Source: Thermoproteus uzoniensis 768-20
GTDB taxonomy: Archaea > Thermoproteota > Thermoprotei > Thermoproteales > Thermoproteaceae
Assembly (NCBI RefSeq): GCF_000193375.1
Contig: NC_015315.1
Location: forward strand, 62,001 to 126,000
Direction of reading: 5' to 3'
DNA: 64,000 nucleotides
Under the pieces are notes generated by a model. It ran no database searches and was not told where the DNA came from. It worked only from the letters and a program-made list of their open reading frames with translations. Positions 43,582 through 52,093 of the stretch are shown one piece after another; within the stretch, counting starts at the first letter, position 1; the number at the start of each line of letters is the position of its first letter. A program made the position numbers and the translations under genes.

Positions 43582-44064
43582 TTATGTTGTCCGCCGCGTT
43601 GCGGCCCTTCTGACGTATTCCACTACGTCTTCTACGTCTTTCTTGACTTGATCCAGCGACCTGTAGCGCGACAGAACCCCCTCGGGGTTGAGGCCGTTGT
43701 GCTGGAATTGGTGGAGGTCTAGGGCCTTTTCTACGGCCAGCTCCAACTCCTTGTCGCCTATGTGCTGGGCCACCTCCTTCATCCTGGTTGTGGGCATTAG
43801 GGCGATTACCAGATCTACCTCGGCCGCCCGGCGGCCCCGCCCCATCTTCCTCTCGCCGGGGTAGAGGCCGGCGAGCCTTTCCCTGTGCTGAGCCGCCGCG
43901 GCGGCCAGCAGAGCCTTCGCGGCTTGAAACGCCTTGCCGGCCGCGTTTCTATAGAGGCCGTTTTCGAGAAAGCGGAGGGCTAGCTCGGCCTCGTAAACGG
44001 CCTCCCTCAGCCTATCCTCGCGGTACTTATCGAGGTCGATCCACGGCTTCGCCGCCGACTCCAC
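43582..44064 (-). CDS. PaREP1 family protein
   Basis: Second PaREP1 copy in the window, 160 residues. It keeps [18 protein letters not shown] (about residues 38-55), DLVIALMPTTRM and LHQFQHNGLNPEG, which align with the same motifs at 1095 and 48675. GTG 44064 follows a minus-strand AATTATATAATG box by about 23 bases. Function unknown; it opens the accessory island. Confidence 0.85.
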   Translation of the reverse strand: MESAAKPWIDLDKYREDRLREAVYEAELALRFLENGLYRNAAGKAFQAAKALLAAAAAQHRERLAGLYPGERKMGRGRRAAEVDLVIALMPTTRMKEVAQHIGDKELELAVEKALDLHQFQHNGLNPEGVLSRYRSLDQVKKDVEDVVEYVRRAATRRTT

Positions 44065-44309
44065 GTCTAATCCTGTAACCCATTATATAATTAGCCGCGC
44101 TGGGCGCAAGTCCGCGCCCCGCAGACGCGGCGGTGATGTGGACTGCGTTCTGCGAAGACGCGGCCGCTGGGGCGTTGACTTCGGCTACGCCGCGTCGGCA
44201 TTTCGCGAGGGGCCGGGAAGACGTTTTGGTTGCAGAGGCGTAGCTGGCGGCTCTCCGCCTCCGGCCGCCGGGGACTGTCTATTTATATCTTATTATGTAT
44301 GTAATTATT

Positions 44310-45746
44310 ATGGCCGTAATAAAACTCTACGGGCGGGAGAGGGAGCTGGCTCTCCTGGGGCGCCTCAAGCCTCCCTTTCTCGCCGTGGTGTACGGCCGGA
44401 GGAGAATCGGCAAGACCGCATTGGTGCTGGCCTTCCTCTCGGCGAGGCCCCACCTGTACTTCTTCGTCAACCCGAAGAAGCCCCGGGGAGCGTTGCTGGA
44501 GGAGTTTGGGGAGGCGTTGAGGAGAGCCGCGGGCCTCCCCAGCTACGTCCGGTTTGCGGATTGGGAGGAGTTTTTCGACGCGTTGTTCCAGCTTAGGGGG
44601 TACGTGGTGGCTTTCGACGAGTTTCAGTGGTTTTTGGAGGCGGCGCCTGAAGTGCCCTACATACTGCAGAAGATGTGGGATACCCGGGCGGAGAAGCCCT
44701 CGGTTATCCTCACGGGGTCGGTGGCGGGCATGGTTAAGAGGCTCGTGGCCGAGGCTGGGTCTCCCCTCTACGGCAGGGCGGACTTGGTGCTGGAGCTGGG
44801 CGAGCTCGAGCCTCCGGCGGTCTTCCAGTGGCTGGCCGACATGGGCGTGGCGGGGGAGGAGGCCTTCAAGCTCTTTCTCCTGTTCGGCGGAGTGCCCTAC
44901 TACTACCGCCTGGCGCAACAGTGGGGGGTGAAGACGGCGGAGGAGGCCGCGAGGCTTCTAGTGGCGGGGGAGGGTGGGCCTTTGAGGCACGAGGTGGAGT
45001 TCGTCCTCGCCGAGTCTCTCGGGAGGGAGTACCGCACGCACTTGGCGATTCTAGACGCAGTGGCTGGAGGCGCCACCAAGCTGGAGCAGATAGCCAGCCG
45101 CGCCGGGGTGAAGGCCACGTCGCTCCCGCCCTACCTCAACGACCTAGTCAACCTCCTCGGCGTGTTGGAGCGGCGCAAGAGCAAGAGAGTCTACTACGAG
45201 GTTAGAGATAGGTTCTACGCCTACTGGCTGAGGTCCGTGTACAGACACGGCGACGTGGCCGCGGGGGAGGCCTTGGAGGAGGCTGCCGTCAGGGAGCTGG
45301 AGAGCTTCTACCCGTGGGCTTTCGAGGCCGCCGTTAGGCAGATACTGCCGAGGCTCTACCCCGTCAAGAAAGTGGCCAAGGAGGCGGTGCACCTCAGAGA
45401 GGGGGGCAGGCGAGTCCAGCTAGACGTAGACGCCCTGGGAGTAGACGAGGAGAGGAGGTTCGCGGTGGTGGCCGAGGCCAAATGGGGCGCCGCAGACCCC
45501 CGCGAAATAGTGCCGAAGCTCAAAAAGGCCGCGGAGATCCTCATCCCCCCGGGCTGGACTACGCGGCTGGCCATCTTCGCCAAGTCCTTCACCGCGGAGA
45601 CGGAGGAGGCGGACCTCATAGATCTCCCAACCCTCCTCCAAAACCTCACGCAGCCCCCTCCAGATGTACATGCTCCTCAAAAAGACGCGGCCCGCGGCGG
45701 CTCGGCGAAGCCCGGCGACGGCGCACGCCGCCAGCCACGGCGCTAG
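44310..45746 (+). CDS. Archaeal AAA ATPase with DUF234 nuclease-like C-terminus
   Basis: A protein of about 478 residues from the archaeal ATPase family (PF01637-like plus DUF234). It has KLYGRERELALL at the start, Walker A YGRRRIGKTALV near residue 30, Walker B YVVAFDEFQWFLE near residue 105, a winged helix (LEQIASRAGVKATSLPPYL), and a C-terminal VQLDVDALG...VVAEAKWG segment with the D...ExK pattern of PD-(D/E)XK folds. ATG 44310 is chosen because TTTATATC lies about 26 bases upstream; the ATG at 44295 is too close. The last 35 residues are low-complexity and may reflect a lost stop codon. Confidence 0.85.
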   Translation: MAVIKLYGRERELALLGRLKPPFLAVVYGRRRIGKTALVLAFLSARPHLYFFVNPKKPRGALLEEFGEALRRAAGLPSYVRFADWEEFFDALFQLRGYVVAFDEFQWFLEAAPEVPYILQKMWDTRAEKPSVILTGSVAGMVKRLVAEAGSPLYGRADLVLELGELEPPAVFQWLADMGVAGEEAFKLFLLFGGVPYYYRLAQQWGVKTAEEAARLLVAGEGGPLRHEVEFVLAESLGREYRTHLAILDAVAGGATKLEQIASRAGVKATSLPPYLNDLVNLLGVLERRKSKRVYYEVRDRFYAYWLRSVYRHGDVAAGEALEEAAVRELESFYPWAFEAAVRQILPRLYPVKKVAKEAVHLREGGRRVQLDVDALGVDEERRFAVVAEAKWGAADPREIVPKLKKAAEILIPPGWTTRLAIFAKSFTAETEEADLIDLPTLLQNLTQPPPDVHAPQKDAARGGSAKPGDGARRQPRR

Positions 45747-46121
45747 GGCTCTGGAGCCTAGGAGGACTGCCGGCGCCGGCCTACGTAGGCCCCAGCCGCG
45801 CCTCGTCTACCCAGCGCCTTTCTGCGAGGCCGCCGAGGCGTTGAGGGCACACCTACAGTGGAGGCTTCTTAGATGCGTTCCACGAAATTGACATGTGTTG
45901 TAAACGCGCAGTTAACGCAGACGCCTCGCCACGGCTCTGGCCGTGTCGCGCTACAAAGGAGAGAGGAACCATTTGGGACGTAGCCGCGATTCAGCTAGGG
46001 GGCTTAGCAAACGACGAGTCGGAGCCAGCGGTATTGAGGCTACGAGCCGCGGCGTAGAGACTACGCGCGCCGCGCCGTCCCTCACCTCCGCAACTTACGA
46101 GAATCAGCTGGTCTCGCCGGG
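45747..46121. other. Coding-poor stretch in accessory island
   Basis: No convincing gene on either strand over 375 bases. Short frames here (for example plus 45943-46125) have scrambled composition and no TATA at the right distance. The sequence looks like decayed coding DNA. Confidence 0.5.
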
Positions 46122-46433
46122 CTAGCTACAGCGAGCCGCGGCGCATATCTCTCGGGGGTTTAGCAACACCTCGACGCCCAGCTCAGCCCGGTAGTACTGG
46201 AGCACGTAGCGGCCGGGCATCCTCATCCGCTGGAAGCAGAAAGCCGCCTTCTTCTTGGGGCACTCCATGCGCCTCAGACACGCCTTTAGCTGGGCGGCCG
46301 CGTCCCCGTCTATGCCGAGCGCCGACTTGCACTCGACAGCCACGCAGTCGCACACGGCGTCGCATATAGGCCCGTCCTCGCCGCCCCTAACCCCGTCTAT
46401 CTCGTGGTTTTTGTCAAGCGGCACGCAACGCAT
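46122..46433 (-). CDS. Very small PD-(D/E)XK-like protein partnered with AAA15 ATPase
   Basis: A 103-residue Cys-rich protein. Its centre, NHEIDGVRGG followed by CDCVAVECKSAL, has the E...D...ExK pattern of PD-(D/E)XK nucleases, and a helix (GDAAAQLKACLRRM) and strand follow as in that fold. Eight cysteines, including DAVCDC and PKKKAAFCF, may hold a metal or cluster. ATG 46433 starts inside the ATPase gene (20-base overlap), so the two are translationally linked. Small size and partner resemble two-gene ATPase-nuclease defence modules (inference). Confidence 0.7.
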   Translation of the reverse strand: MRCVPLDKNHEIDGVRGGEDGPICDAVCDCVAVECKSALGIDGDAAAQLKACLRRMECPKKKAAFCFQRMRMPGRYVLQYYRAELGVEVLLNPREICAAARCS

Positions 46434-47403
46434 CTCTAATCCGCGCAAGGGCTTTGCTCAGCTCCTCCATCACCTTGAGCTGTAGCTCGTCCATATCCAC
46501 TTCGCCCCCCGACAGGTCCACCTCCTCCACGTAGGCGTCGCCGACTGCCCTAAGCCTGAAGCGGTACATCCTCACCTCCGGCCTTCCGCCGGCCAGCTCC
46601 ACCCCCAGCTCTCCGGGGTCTGGATGAGACGCGAGGGCCGCAACCCACGCCGCGAGCAAGTCGCTGTGGGTCGTGACCAGGAAGCCGCGGCCTCCCGACG
46701 CCTGTCCGTAGATAAACTTGGCCAGCTCGAACACGGCGTCGTCGTGGAGATGCGCCTCGGGCTCCTCCAGCACCAAATTCTGGCAACCTCCCCGCCTTCC
46801 TAAGTCCACCAGGGACTCCACCATTGAGGATACGTGTCTATAGGCATTGCCCCCCTCGTAGACCGCGTCGCCCATCAAGACTATGTCGAAAGTCTTGGTG
46901 ATCCACCGCAACGCCTCTGGGTAAATCCTCTGGCACCTACCCAGCGTCCTCCAGGAGTAGAGGTACGGCGTGTAGTCGAAATCCCCGCGGGCGGACACGC
47001 GCAACGTGTCTCGGGTCGTCTTCTCCGCCTTCTCGAACATATCTCCCTTTACAGAGAAATTCGCCACGTTGTCGATGGTAACTACGAGCGAGGCGTCGCC
47101 GTATTTTATAGAGATCACGGCCTCCCTCTCCCCCCTCCTCACCGGTATGCTGAAGACCTCCCCCTGAAATTTTTCGTTAAAGAGCTGGGCCAAGCTCTTG
47201 GGCTTTGCGTATCTGCCCAGCCTCTCCTCTGCATATAGTCTGGCGTATTCCCGCTGGGCTTCTGCAAACGCGGTGGTCACCGCCGAGATTGCGTTGGCGA
47301 GGATGCTCTTCCCCGACCTGTTTACGCCGATGAAGAGGGTTATGGGGCTGAGCTTTACGGCGGCCTCGCTAAGCGGGCCCAAGTTGCGGACGTACACCTC
47401 CAC
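46414..47403 (-). CDS. OLD/AAA15-type ABC-fold ATPase
   Basis: A 329-residue ATPase of the AAA15/AAA21 (OLD-like) group: N-terminal VYVRNLGPLSEAAVKL, Walker A GVNRSGKSILANA near residue 30, Walker B NLVLEEPEAHLHDD near residue 215, and the H-motif LVTTHSDLLAAW. It lacks the C-terminal Toprim domain of OLD nucleases; the nuclease function may be supplied by the overlapping gene at 46122. The GTG at 47403 follows a TTTAAATAG box by about 25 bases. Confidence 0.85.
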   Translation of the reverse strand: MEVYVRNLGPLSEAAVKLSPITLFIGVNRSGKSILANAISAVTTAFAEAQREYARLYAEERLGRYAKPKSLAQLFNEKFQGEVFSIPVRRGEREAVISIKYGDASLVVTIDNVANFSVKGDMFEKAEKTTRDTLRVSARGDFDYTPYLYSWRTLGRCQRIYPEALRWITKTFDIVLMGDAVYEGGNAYRHVSSMVESLVDLGRRGGCQNLVLEEPEAHLHDDAVFELAKFIYGQASGGRGFLVTTHSDLLAAWVAALASHPDPGELGVELAGGRPEVRMYRFRLRAVGDAYVEEVDLSGGEVDMDELQLKVMEELSKALARIRDALRAA

Positions 47404-47566
47404 ACGCTGAAGAGAGTCTCTATTTAAAGCTCTAGTGCCGGGCCGGAGCTACGGCGAGCTGTCCGCCGGGGCCGTGGCGGGGGACGAGACGGAGCACCCC
47501 ACGAAAAACTAGCCGAGCCTCCACGCGAGCCGTCACACGTTTATAAAGAGTTGCGGTATATAGAAC

Positions 47567-48328
47567 GTGGGGCTCACCCCCGAGGAGAAGCGGAGGTTCT
47601 TGAGGGCGTTGGAGGAGGACGAGGAGTTTAGGCTGGCGGTGGCTGGGGCCGTTGGGCTCGGGGAGGTGTTGAAAGAGCTTAGAAACCTCCGCCGGGACTC
47701 CGAGAGGAGGTGGAGGCGGTGGTACAAGACATGGCAGAAATTCCTCGAAGAAAACGAAAAACGGTGGCAGGAAAACGAGAGGAGATGGCTTGAGAATGAG
47801 AGGAGGTGGCAGGAGTGGTATGAAACATGGCGGAAATTCCTAGAAGAGAATGAAAAGAGGCGGCAAGAGAACGAGAGGCGGTGGAGAGAGAATGAGGAGA
47901 GGTGGGAGAGGGCGTTTAGGGAGTTTAAGTGGATTAGGTCGGCGATGGAGCAGTTGCAGGAGGCGCTGGGGGTATCGCTGGAGTTCTACACCGCCCAGTG
48001 GATTAGGGAGTGGCTCTCCGCCAAGGGGTACCGCTGCAGGCCCACGGTGCACGCCTCCCTCCTCATCGACGGGGTCAAGGAGGTAGACGTGTTCTGCCCG
48101 GACCCGCCCGTCGTGGCCGAGGTCAAGGCCGCCGTGCCCACCGTGAAGGCCGCCGAGGAGGCTCTGGCCCAGCTGAAGACTGCCGTTGAGGCCGCGGAGA
48201 GGTTCCTGAAGAAGAGGATATACGCCGCCGTCCTCGCCGTCGAGTCCGCGCCGGAGGAGGTGGCCGAGCACCTACGCCGCCGCGCCGAGGAGGCAGGCTA
48301 CATCCTCATCCTAGGGCGGGGCCATTGA
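47567..48328 (+). CDS. Trp-heptad coiled-coil protein with divergent nuclease-like domain
   Basis: A 253-residue relative of the gene at 17795. The N-terminal block EEDEEFRLAVAGAVGLGEVL is nearly identical and the middle is the same kind of coiled coil (ENEKRWQENERRWLENERRW). The C-terminal domain is different: EFYTAQWIREWLSAKGYRCR, then KEVDVFCPDPPVVAEVKAA, again D...ExK but only distantly related. A shared N-terminus with exchanged C-termini is a modular pattern typical of conflict systems. GTG 47567 follows GTTTATAAAG by about 24 bases. Confidence 0.8.
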   Translation: MGLTPEEKRRFLRALEEDEEFRLAVAGAVGLGEVLKELRNLRRDSERRWRRWYKTWQKFLEENEKRWQENERRWLENERRWQEWYETWRKFLEENEKRRQENERRWRENEERWERAFREFKWIRSAMEQLQEALGVSLEFYTAQWIREWLSAKGYRCRPTVHASLLIDGVKEVDVFCPDPPVVAEVKAAVPTVKAAEEALAQLKTAVEAAERFLKKRIYAAVLAVESAPEEVAEHLRRRAEEAGYILILGRGH

Positions 48329-48674
48329 CGAGCACAGTGGAGGCGCTCCCTCCGACGTCGCCAGCCCGCCGGTAGAACAGCGCCGGCTCGCCTCGGCGCG
48401 GGCCGACAGCCCTCGCCCAGCTGGATGTAGACGGGTCTGAGGCCGCAGCTGACTTTCGCAATCCTTATGTCGGCCGCCCCCAGACTCTAGCTCCCTAGCC
48501 GCGGCCGCCTCCACGTGGGCTCCACAGGCGAGGCTGAGTAGAGAAGCCTCACGGCGGCGTTGAGACGCCTGGCGGGCCGGTCGCGGCGGATGCGGGCACC
48601 CCGAGGCGGTCAGCCAGAGACCCAACCCAGGTGGCCGCCTCCCTCGCGAGAGAGGCGGCAGACGCGACGACCCC
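48329..48674. other. Coding-poor stretch in accessory island
   Basis: About 345 G+C-rich bases with no supported gene, promoter or repeat. Short overlapping frames on both strands have no family features. Possibly decayed coding sequence. Confidence 0.5.
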
Positions 48675-49196
48675 CTAGGCCTCGCCTCTAGAAACGCCGC
48701 AGACCCTCGTCAACAAGTCCCTGTCTGCGGCCAGCCTCTCCGCCAGGCGGCAGATGAGGAGAGCCGCCGTTCTGTCATCCGGCACATCGGAGAAGAAGCC
48801 CTCGGGATCCGGCCCGTTGTATTGGTAGCGGTGGAGGTCCAAGGCCAGCGCCGTGAGCTCCACCGCGTCCCCGCCCACCACGCCAGAAAGCCTCAACATC
48901 TGAGCCGTGGGCACCAGGGCGATCACCACGTCCACGTCCTCCACCTCTACCTCCTCCTCCCCAACCCTAACCCTCCTCGACCCCGGGTACAGACCCCTCA
49001 ACACATCCCTCTTCTCAGCCAGACGAGCGGCGAGGTAGGCCTTCCAGGCTTGAAAAGCCTTGCCGGCGGCGTTTCGAATAAGGCCATCCTCAAGAAACTC
49101 CAGCGCCAGCCGCGCCTCCACCTGCGCCTCCCGCAACCTAGCCTCCCGGTACCTCTCCAAATCCCTCCACGGCTTACTCAACACTGGAAACTCCAC
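48675..49196 (-). CDS. PaREP1 family protein
   Basis: Third PaREP1 copy, 173 residues. The core [19 protein letters not shown] matches the copy at 1095 closely, followed by DVVIALVPTAQML, LHRYQYNGPDPEGFF and a helical end. GTG 49196 is chosen over the longer upstream frame because a minus-strand TTTTTTAGG box lies 25 bases before it. Confidence 0.85.
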   Translation of the reverse strand: MEFPVLSKPWRDLERYREARLREAQVEARLALEFLEDGLIRNAAGKAFQAWKAYLAARLAEKRDVLRGLYPGSRRVRVGEEEVEVEDVDVVIALVPTAQMLRLSGVVGGDAVELTALALDLHRYQYNGPDPEGFFSDVPDDRTAALLICRLAERLAADRDLLTRVCGVSRGEA

Positions 49197-50129
49197 ACAC
49201 CCACCAACCCAGCGGCCTAAAAAACTTACCACCTCCACCACACGGCCGTGAAAAAACTAGAGACGGAGCGCCTAGGCGCCGCCGCCCCCGGAGGCACACC
49301 CCGCCGGCGCCGATGCGCCACACCAGCCATTGGGAAAAGCCCATACTCCCCGACCCTCGGAGGCGCGCGGCCTCCGCATCCCCACGCGAGTGCCCCGCCT
49401 GGAGAGATCCCCCAGCCAGCCGTTGAGCCGCCCTCAGCCCCTGTTCATGAGCCGCCCAGCCCCACGCAGGGGGTGCCAGCCACCACAAGCGGAGAAGAGG
49501 GAAATTTCGACTGCCGGAGTTCTCCGCCGCCGCGCACCAACGCAACGCAGTCGACCCGAGAATTGAAAACAGCACCATTCAGCATCCAGCCCCAAGCGCT
49601 GTCTAGACCTGGCGAATGGAAGGAGGGGCTGGATTCTAGAACCTAATCGCCCACGAGTCGGCACCCCCTCCCCCGCTCGGCGCCCATCGCGGCGGCCTGC
49701 AACTCCGCCACTCCGGACCACGACAGAGACAGACGGCGCTGTCCAGCCAGTCGGCGGGATCCGCAACGCGGTACGACGGCTACAGCGGCTTTGCGCCGCA
49801 CCGCCGCTTCGGCAGGCCCCTAGCCACCGCGCCCTTAAAACCCCACATCGGGCAACACGGGAGGCTCTTCGCCACGAGGAGATCTACGCTAGAGCCCCGA
49901 ACATAGACACTACAGACTACGCACAGACCACACGCCGCGGGACCCAAACCCTCCCCAACGGAGAAAGGCGCGATCCGGCGAAATCGCCAATTCGTCCTCA
50001 ACAAGATCCACACTTCCCCAGTAGATGGGACATACGTCGTGTATACGCCTGTCGTCGCTAGGTCTTTAGGCTTGTCGTCTGCGTGGCTTGGTGAGGTAGA
50101 ATTAAAATAGCTACGCATCCCCATATGTC
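49197..50129. other. Long coding-poor stretch (about 930 bases) in accessory island
   Basis: Several 90-130 codon frames exist on both strands but they overlap each other, have skewed Arg/Pro/Ser/Cys composition and no shared motifs. The end holds the TATA box (ATTAAAATAG, about 50101-50110) of the gene at 50130. Best read as decayed or repetitive noncoding DNA; no transposase motif, inverted terminal repeat or tRNA was seen. Confidence 0.5.
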
Positions 50130-50417
50130 GTGTCTTTGTGGGTTAGGAACGTGCATAGGGAGTTGGTCAGCAACGCTGTGGTGTACGAGCCGGTTGAGGT
50201 GAGGCGGGTGCGGTATTACTACGACTCGGGCGTAGAGGTCGTCTCGATTAGGTTGAGGGACGGGGAGCCTAAGTACGTCATCGAGGGGAGTGGAAATTTT
50301 GTAATTTTTGCAGATGACTTGGGTGTGTGGTCTGTTGATCTCGAGGTTAAGAAGTGGGGCGGGGAGTACGGCGAGGTGGTGAGAAGGATGAAGATGGCCG
50401 GGTTCGAGATATGGTGA
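50130..50417 (+). CDS. DUF2283-like protein, putative antitoxin
   Basis: A 95-residue protein. The segment RRVRYYYDSGVEVVSIRL followed by YVIEGSGNFVIFADDLGVW resembles DUF2283 (pattern YDxxxDxLxIxL ... GxxVxxDxxG), a family often encoded next to DUF4258 toxin-like proteins. GTG 50130 follows ATTAAAATAG by about 25 bases and is the first gene of a three-gene operon. It overlaps the next gene by 7 bases. Confidence 0.65.
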   Translation: MSLWVRNVHRELVSNAVVYEPVEVRRVRYYYDSGVEVVSIRLRDGEPKYVIEGSGNFVIFADDLGVWSVDLEVKKWGGEYGEVVRRMKMAGFEIW

Positions 50418-50797
50418 CGCCTCTGGAGGTTGAGGTGGTGGAGGAGCAGGCAGGCGAAATAGACGCCGAGGGTCTGCTCATCACGTATAGGATCGCCGGC
50501 GTGAAGATCGCAAAGGTCGGCGAGGGGTATGCGGTGAGCGTCGCCACAGAGGTGGCGGCTAGGTCTAAGGAGGGGCCGGCCCTCCCGGCCGGCGTGTGTA
50601 TGGGGGGCGGCGTCCCGTACAAGCCTCTCAAGTTTAGAGTCGTTAGACTAGCCCGTGCCGTGGTTAAGGCCGAGGGGAGGGTCTTTGACATATATGTAGA
50701 GCCGCTGGCCGTCGCGGCCGCCGAGGGCTTCGTGACGCCTCTGGGCGAGCCCTGCGTGGCCATATCCACAGCCGCTGGTTGGAACATTAGGGGGTAA
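50411..50797 (+). CDS. Unknown middle gene of DUF2283/DUF4258-like operon
   Basis: A 128-residue protein with a beta-rich composition: EVEVVEEQAGEIDAEGLLIT, then VAGV-type strands, a glycine-rich turn (CMGGGVPYKPLKF), and a C-terminal FVTPLGEPCVAIS. Two Cys. I do not recognise a family. ATG 50411 overlaps the stop of the first gene; its own TAA overlaps the next ATG (TAATG). Tight overlap on both sides implies a required third component rather than a bystander. Confidence 0.7.
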   Translation: MVTPLEVEVVEEQAGEIDAEGLLITYRIAGVKIAKVGEGYAVSVATEVAARSKEGPALPAGVCMGGGVPYKPLKFRVVRLARAVVKAEGRVFDIYVEPLAVAAAEGFVTPLGEPCVAISTAAGWNIRG

Positions 50798-51099
50798 TGG
50801 GATGCGGAGTGGAGTTTTCGAGGCATGCGTTAGAGAAGCACAGACTCGACGTGGCGAAATACGCCGGGCTGGAGCTTCTGGAGGCTGTGGCTTCGAACAT
50901 AGATGCTATCTTCCGCCGCGGAGAGCCGGACGTCGTTCCAGATAGGCTTATCGGCTTGGAGCTTGAAAGGAGGAGGACGGTGGTTAAGTACAGATGTAAG
51001 ACCCTGCGCGTCGTGGTGGCGAAGACGCAACGTTGCTACTTAATCGTGACCGTGTTCCCAGATCCGGGGAGTGCTCCCCATTTCGTTGTGGAGGGCTAA
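50797..51099 (+). CDS. DUF4258-like putative toxin
   Basis: A 100-residue protein with FSRHALEKHRLD at the N-terminus, the spaced PDRLIGLELERR, and C-terminal TLRVVVAKTQRCYLIVTVFP. This matches the shape of DUF4258 / BrnT-RelE-like small proteins (FSxHAxxRM ... LxVVV ... IVTVY). These are predicted RNases in toxin-antitoxin pairs. ATG 50797 overlaps the previous stop by one base. Confidence 0.65.
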   Translation: MGCGVEFSRHALEKHRLDVAKYAGLELLEAVASNIDAIFRRGEPDVVPDRLIGLELERRRTVVKYRCKTLRVVVAKTQRCYLIVTVFPDPGSAPHFVVEG

Positions 51100-51102
51100 A
51101 TC

Positions 51103-51246
51103 CTAGTCCAGTCTCGCGAGGCCTATTGTGGACCCCCTGATGCCGCCTCTCGTGTCGCCGGATGCGTAGCGGGTTATCCAGATCGGCGCTCTATCTCTAA
51201 GGGCTCGGCCGTACGCCTCAACTATGCGGTCTAGCTCCTCGGCCAT
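51103..51246 (-). CDS. Small protein (47 residues) at end of MNT-HEPN operon
   Basis: A frame from ATG 51246, which begins 16 bases before the HEPN stop on the same strand, giving EELDRIVEAYGRALRDRAPI then a Gly/Arg-rich end (GDTRGGIRGSTIGLARLD). No family recognised. The chain of overlaps (MNT, HEPN, then this) suggests a third member; it might instead be a remnant. Convergent with the DUF4258-like gene, 3 bases apart. Confidence 0.45.
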   Translation of the reverse strand: MAEELDRIVEAYGRALRDRAPIWITRYASGDTRGGIRGSTIGLARLD

Positions 51247-51434
51247 GCCGCGTTTAGGGCCTCCAGCGCGGCCGCCGCCCTCACCGCTATGTCGATGAGC
51301 GCTTGGGCCTGGACTTGGAGCAGATAGACCGCCGAGAGGTATTTGTAGACGTCGCCCAGATCGCCGGCGTCGATGCCGTCCAGCAACGACGTGTAGTGCA
51401 GGAGCAGCTTCAGTATGCGCTCTAACGCCGCCAT
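51231..51434 (-). CDS. Short HEPN domain protein (DUF86-like)
   Basis: A 67-residue helical protein whose core KYLSAVYLLQVQAQALIDIA matches the DUF86 branch of HEPN, which pairs with MNT antitoxins (HepT-MntA type). It is shorter than typical HepT (about 110-140 residues) and the RX4-6H catalytic pattern is not seen, so it may be minimal or inactive. ATG 51434 overlaps the end of the MNT gene by 13 bases. Confidence 0.65.
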   Translation of the reverse strand: MAALERILKLLLHYTSLLDGIDAGDLGDVYKYLSAVYLLQVQAQALIDIAVRAAAALEALNAAWPRS

Positions 51435-51832
51435 TTTCCGGTCACAGCCTCTATCTGCGTCCGCAGGAGGTCGAGCTTCTCGGAGTCGATCATGAAGTCG
51501 AAGCAGGGGTACAGAAGCCTCGCCTTGATCTCGAGGAACTCGTCCAGATCCCTGAAGTATATCGCCTTGCCTCTGCCCAACACGTCTATCACCAGAGAGC
51601 ACGGGAGCCTCTCGTAGTGGTTCAAGACGACTAGGTCCACGCCGTCCTCCCCAACCCCCAGAAACCTCGCCAGATCCTGCAGGAGGTCCAAATCCCTATC
51701 CACGTCCTCCAGCCAGACGCCGATGTCCCAATCCCCCTTCACAGCCCTACCCCACGCCCTGGAGCCGAACAGCACTGAGAAAACCACGCCGTACCTCGCC
51801 CACGGGAAGGAGCGCAGGACCTCGACGCCCAC
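51422..51832 (-). CDS. MNT-type nucleotidyltransferase
   Basis: A 136-residue nucleotidyltransferase with SVLFGSRAWGRAVKGDWDIGVW, the GS...DxD core with Trp between the acids as DWD, and the third carboxylate in DGVDLVVLN. Partner of the DUF86-like HEPN gene at 51231. GTG 51832 is chosen because a minus-strand ATTATTAAAC box lies 25 bases upstream; the longer frame (to 52015) is low-complexity. Confidence 0.82.
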   Translation of the reverse strand: MGVEVLRSFPWARYGVVFSVLFGSRAWGRAVKGDWDIGVWLEDVDRDLDLLQDLARFLGVGEDGVDLVVLNHYERLPCSLVIDVLGRGKAIYFRDLDEFLEIKARLLYPCFDFMIDSEKLDLLRTQIEAVTGKWRR

Positions 51833-52093
51833 GCCACCAACGTGGCTGAGGTTTAATAATGTGGCCGCCGTCGGAATAGGCCGGTGCGGTATATGTCCGG
51901 AAGCCCAGCGGGGATCGGGGCCGGGCATCCGCGGGCTCGGACCTGCGGGGGTCTGAGCCGAAGGCCGCGGCCGAGGGACGCGAGTCGTCGAAAACGGCAG
52001 ATCCACACGCCACACCGGCCAAGCGCCGAGCTCTCTGCATAGAGGCGGAGGACGTGGAGGGCTGTTGCTCGCGGCGACTGGCGGCGGGAGCGG

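Noticed and set aside
45943-46125. 60-codon plus-strand frame
   Set aside because: Low-complexity, no suitable TATA box, not conserved in feel; treated as decayed DNA.
49248-50124. Several 90-130 codon frames on both strands
   Set aside because: They overlap one another, show skewed Arg/Ser/Pro/Cys content, lack promoters at the leaderless distance and share no motifs with known families.
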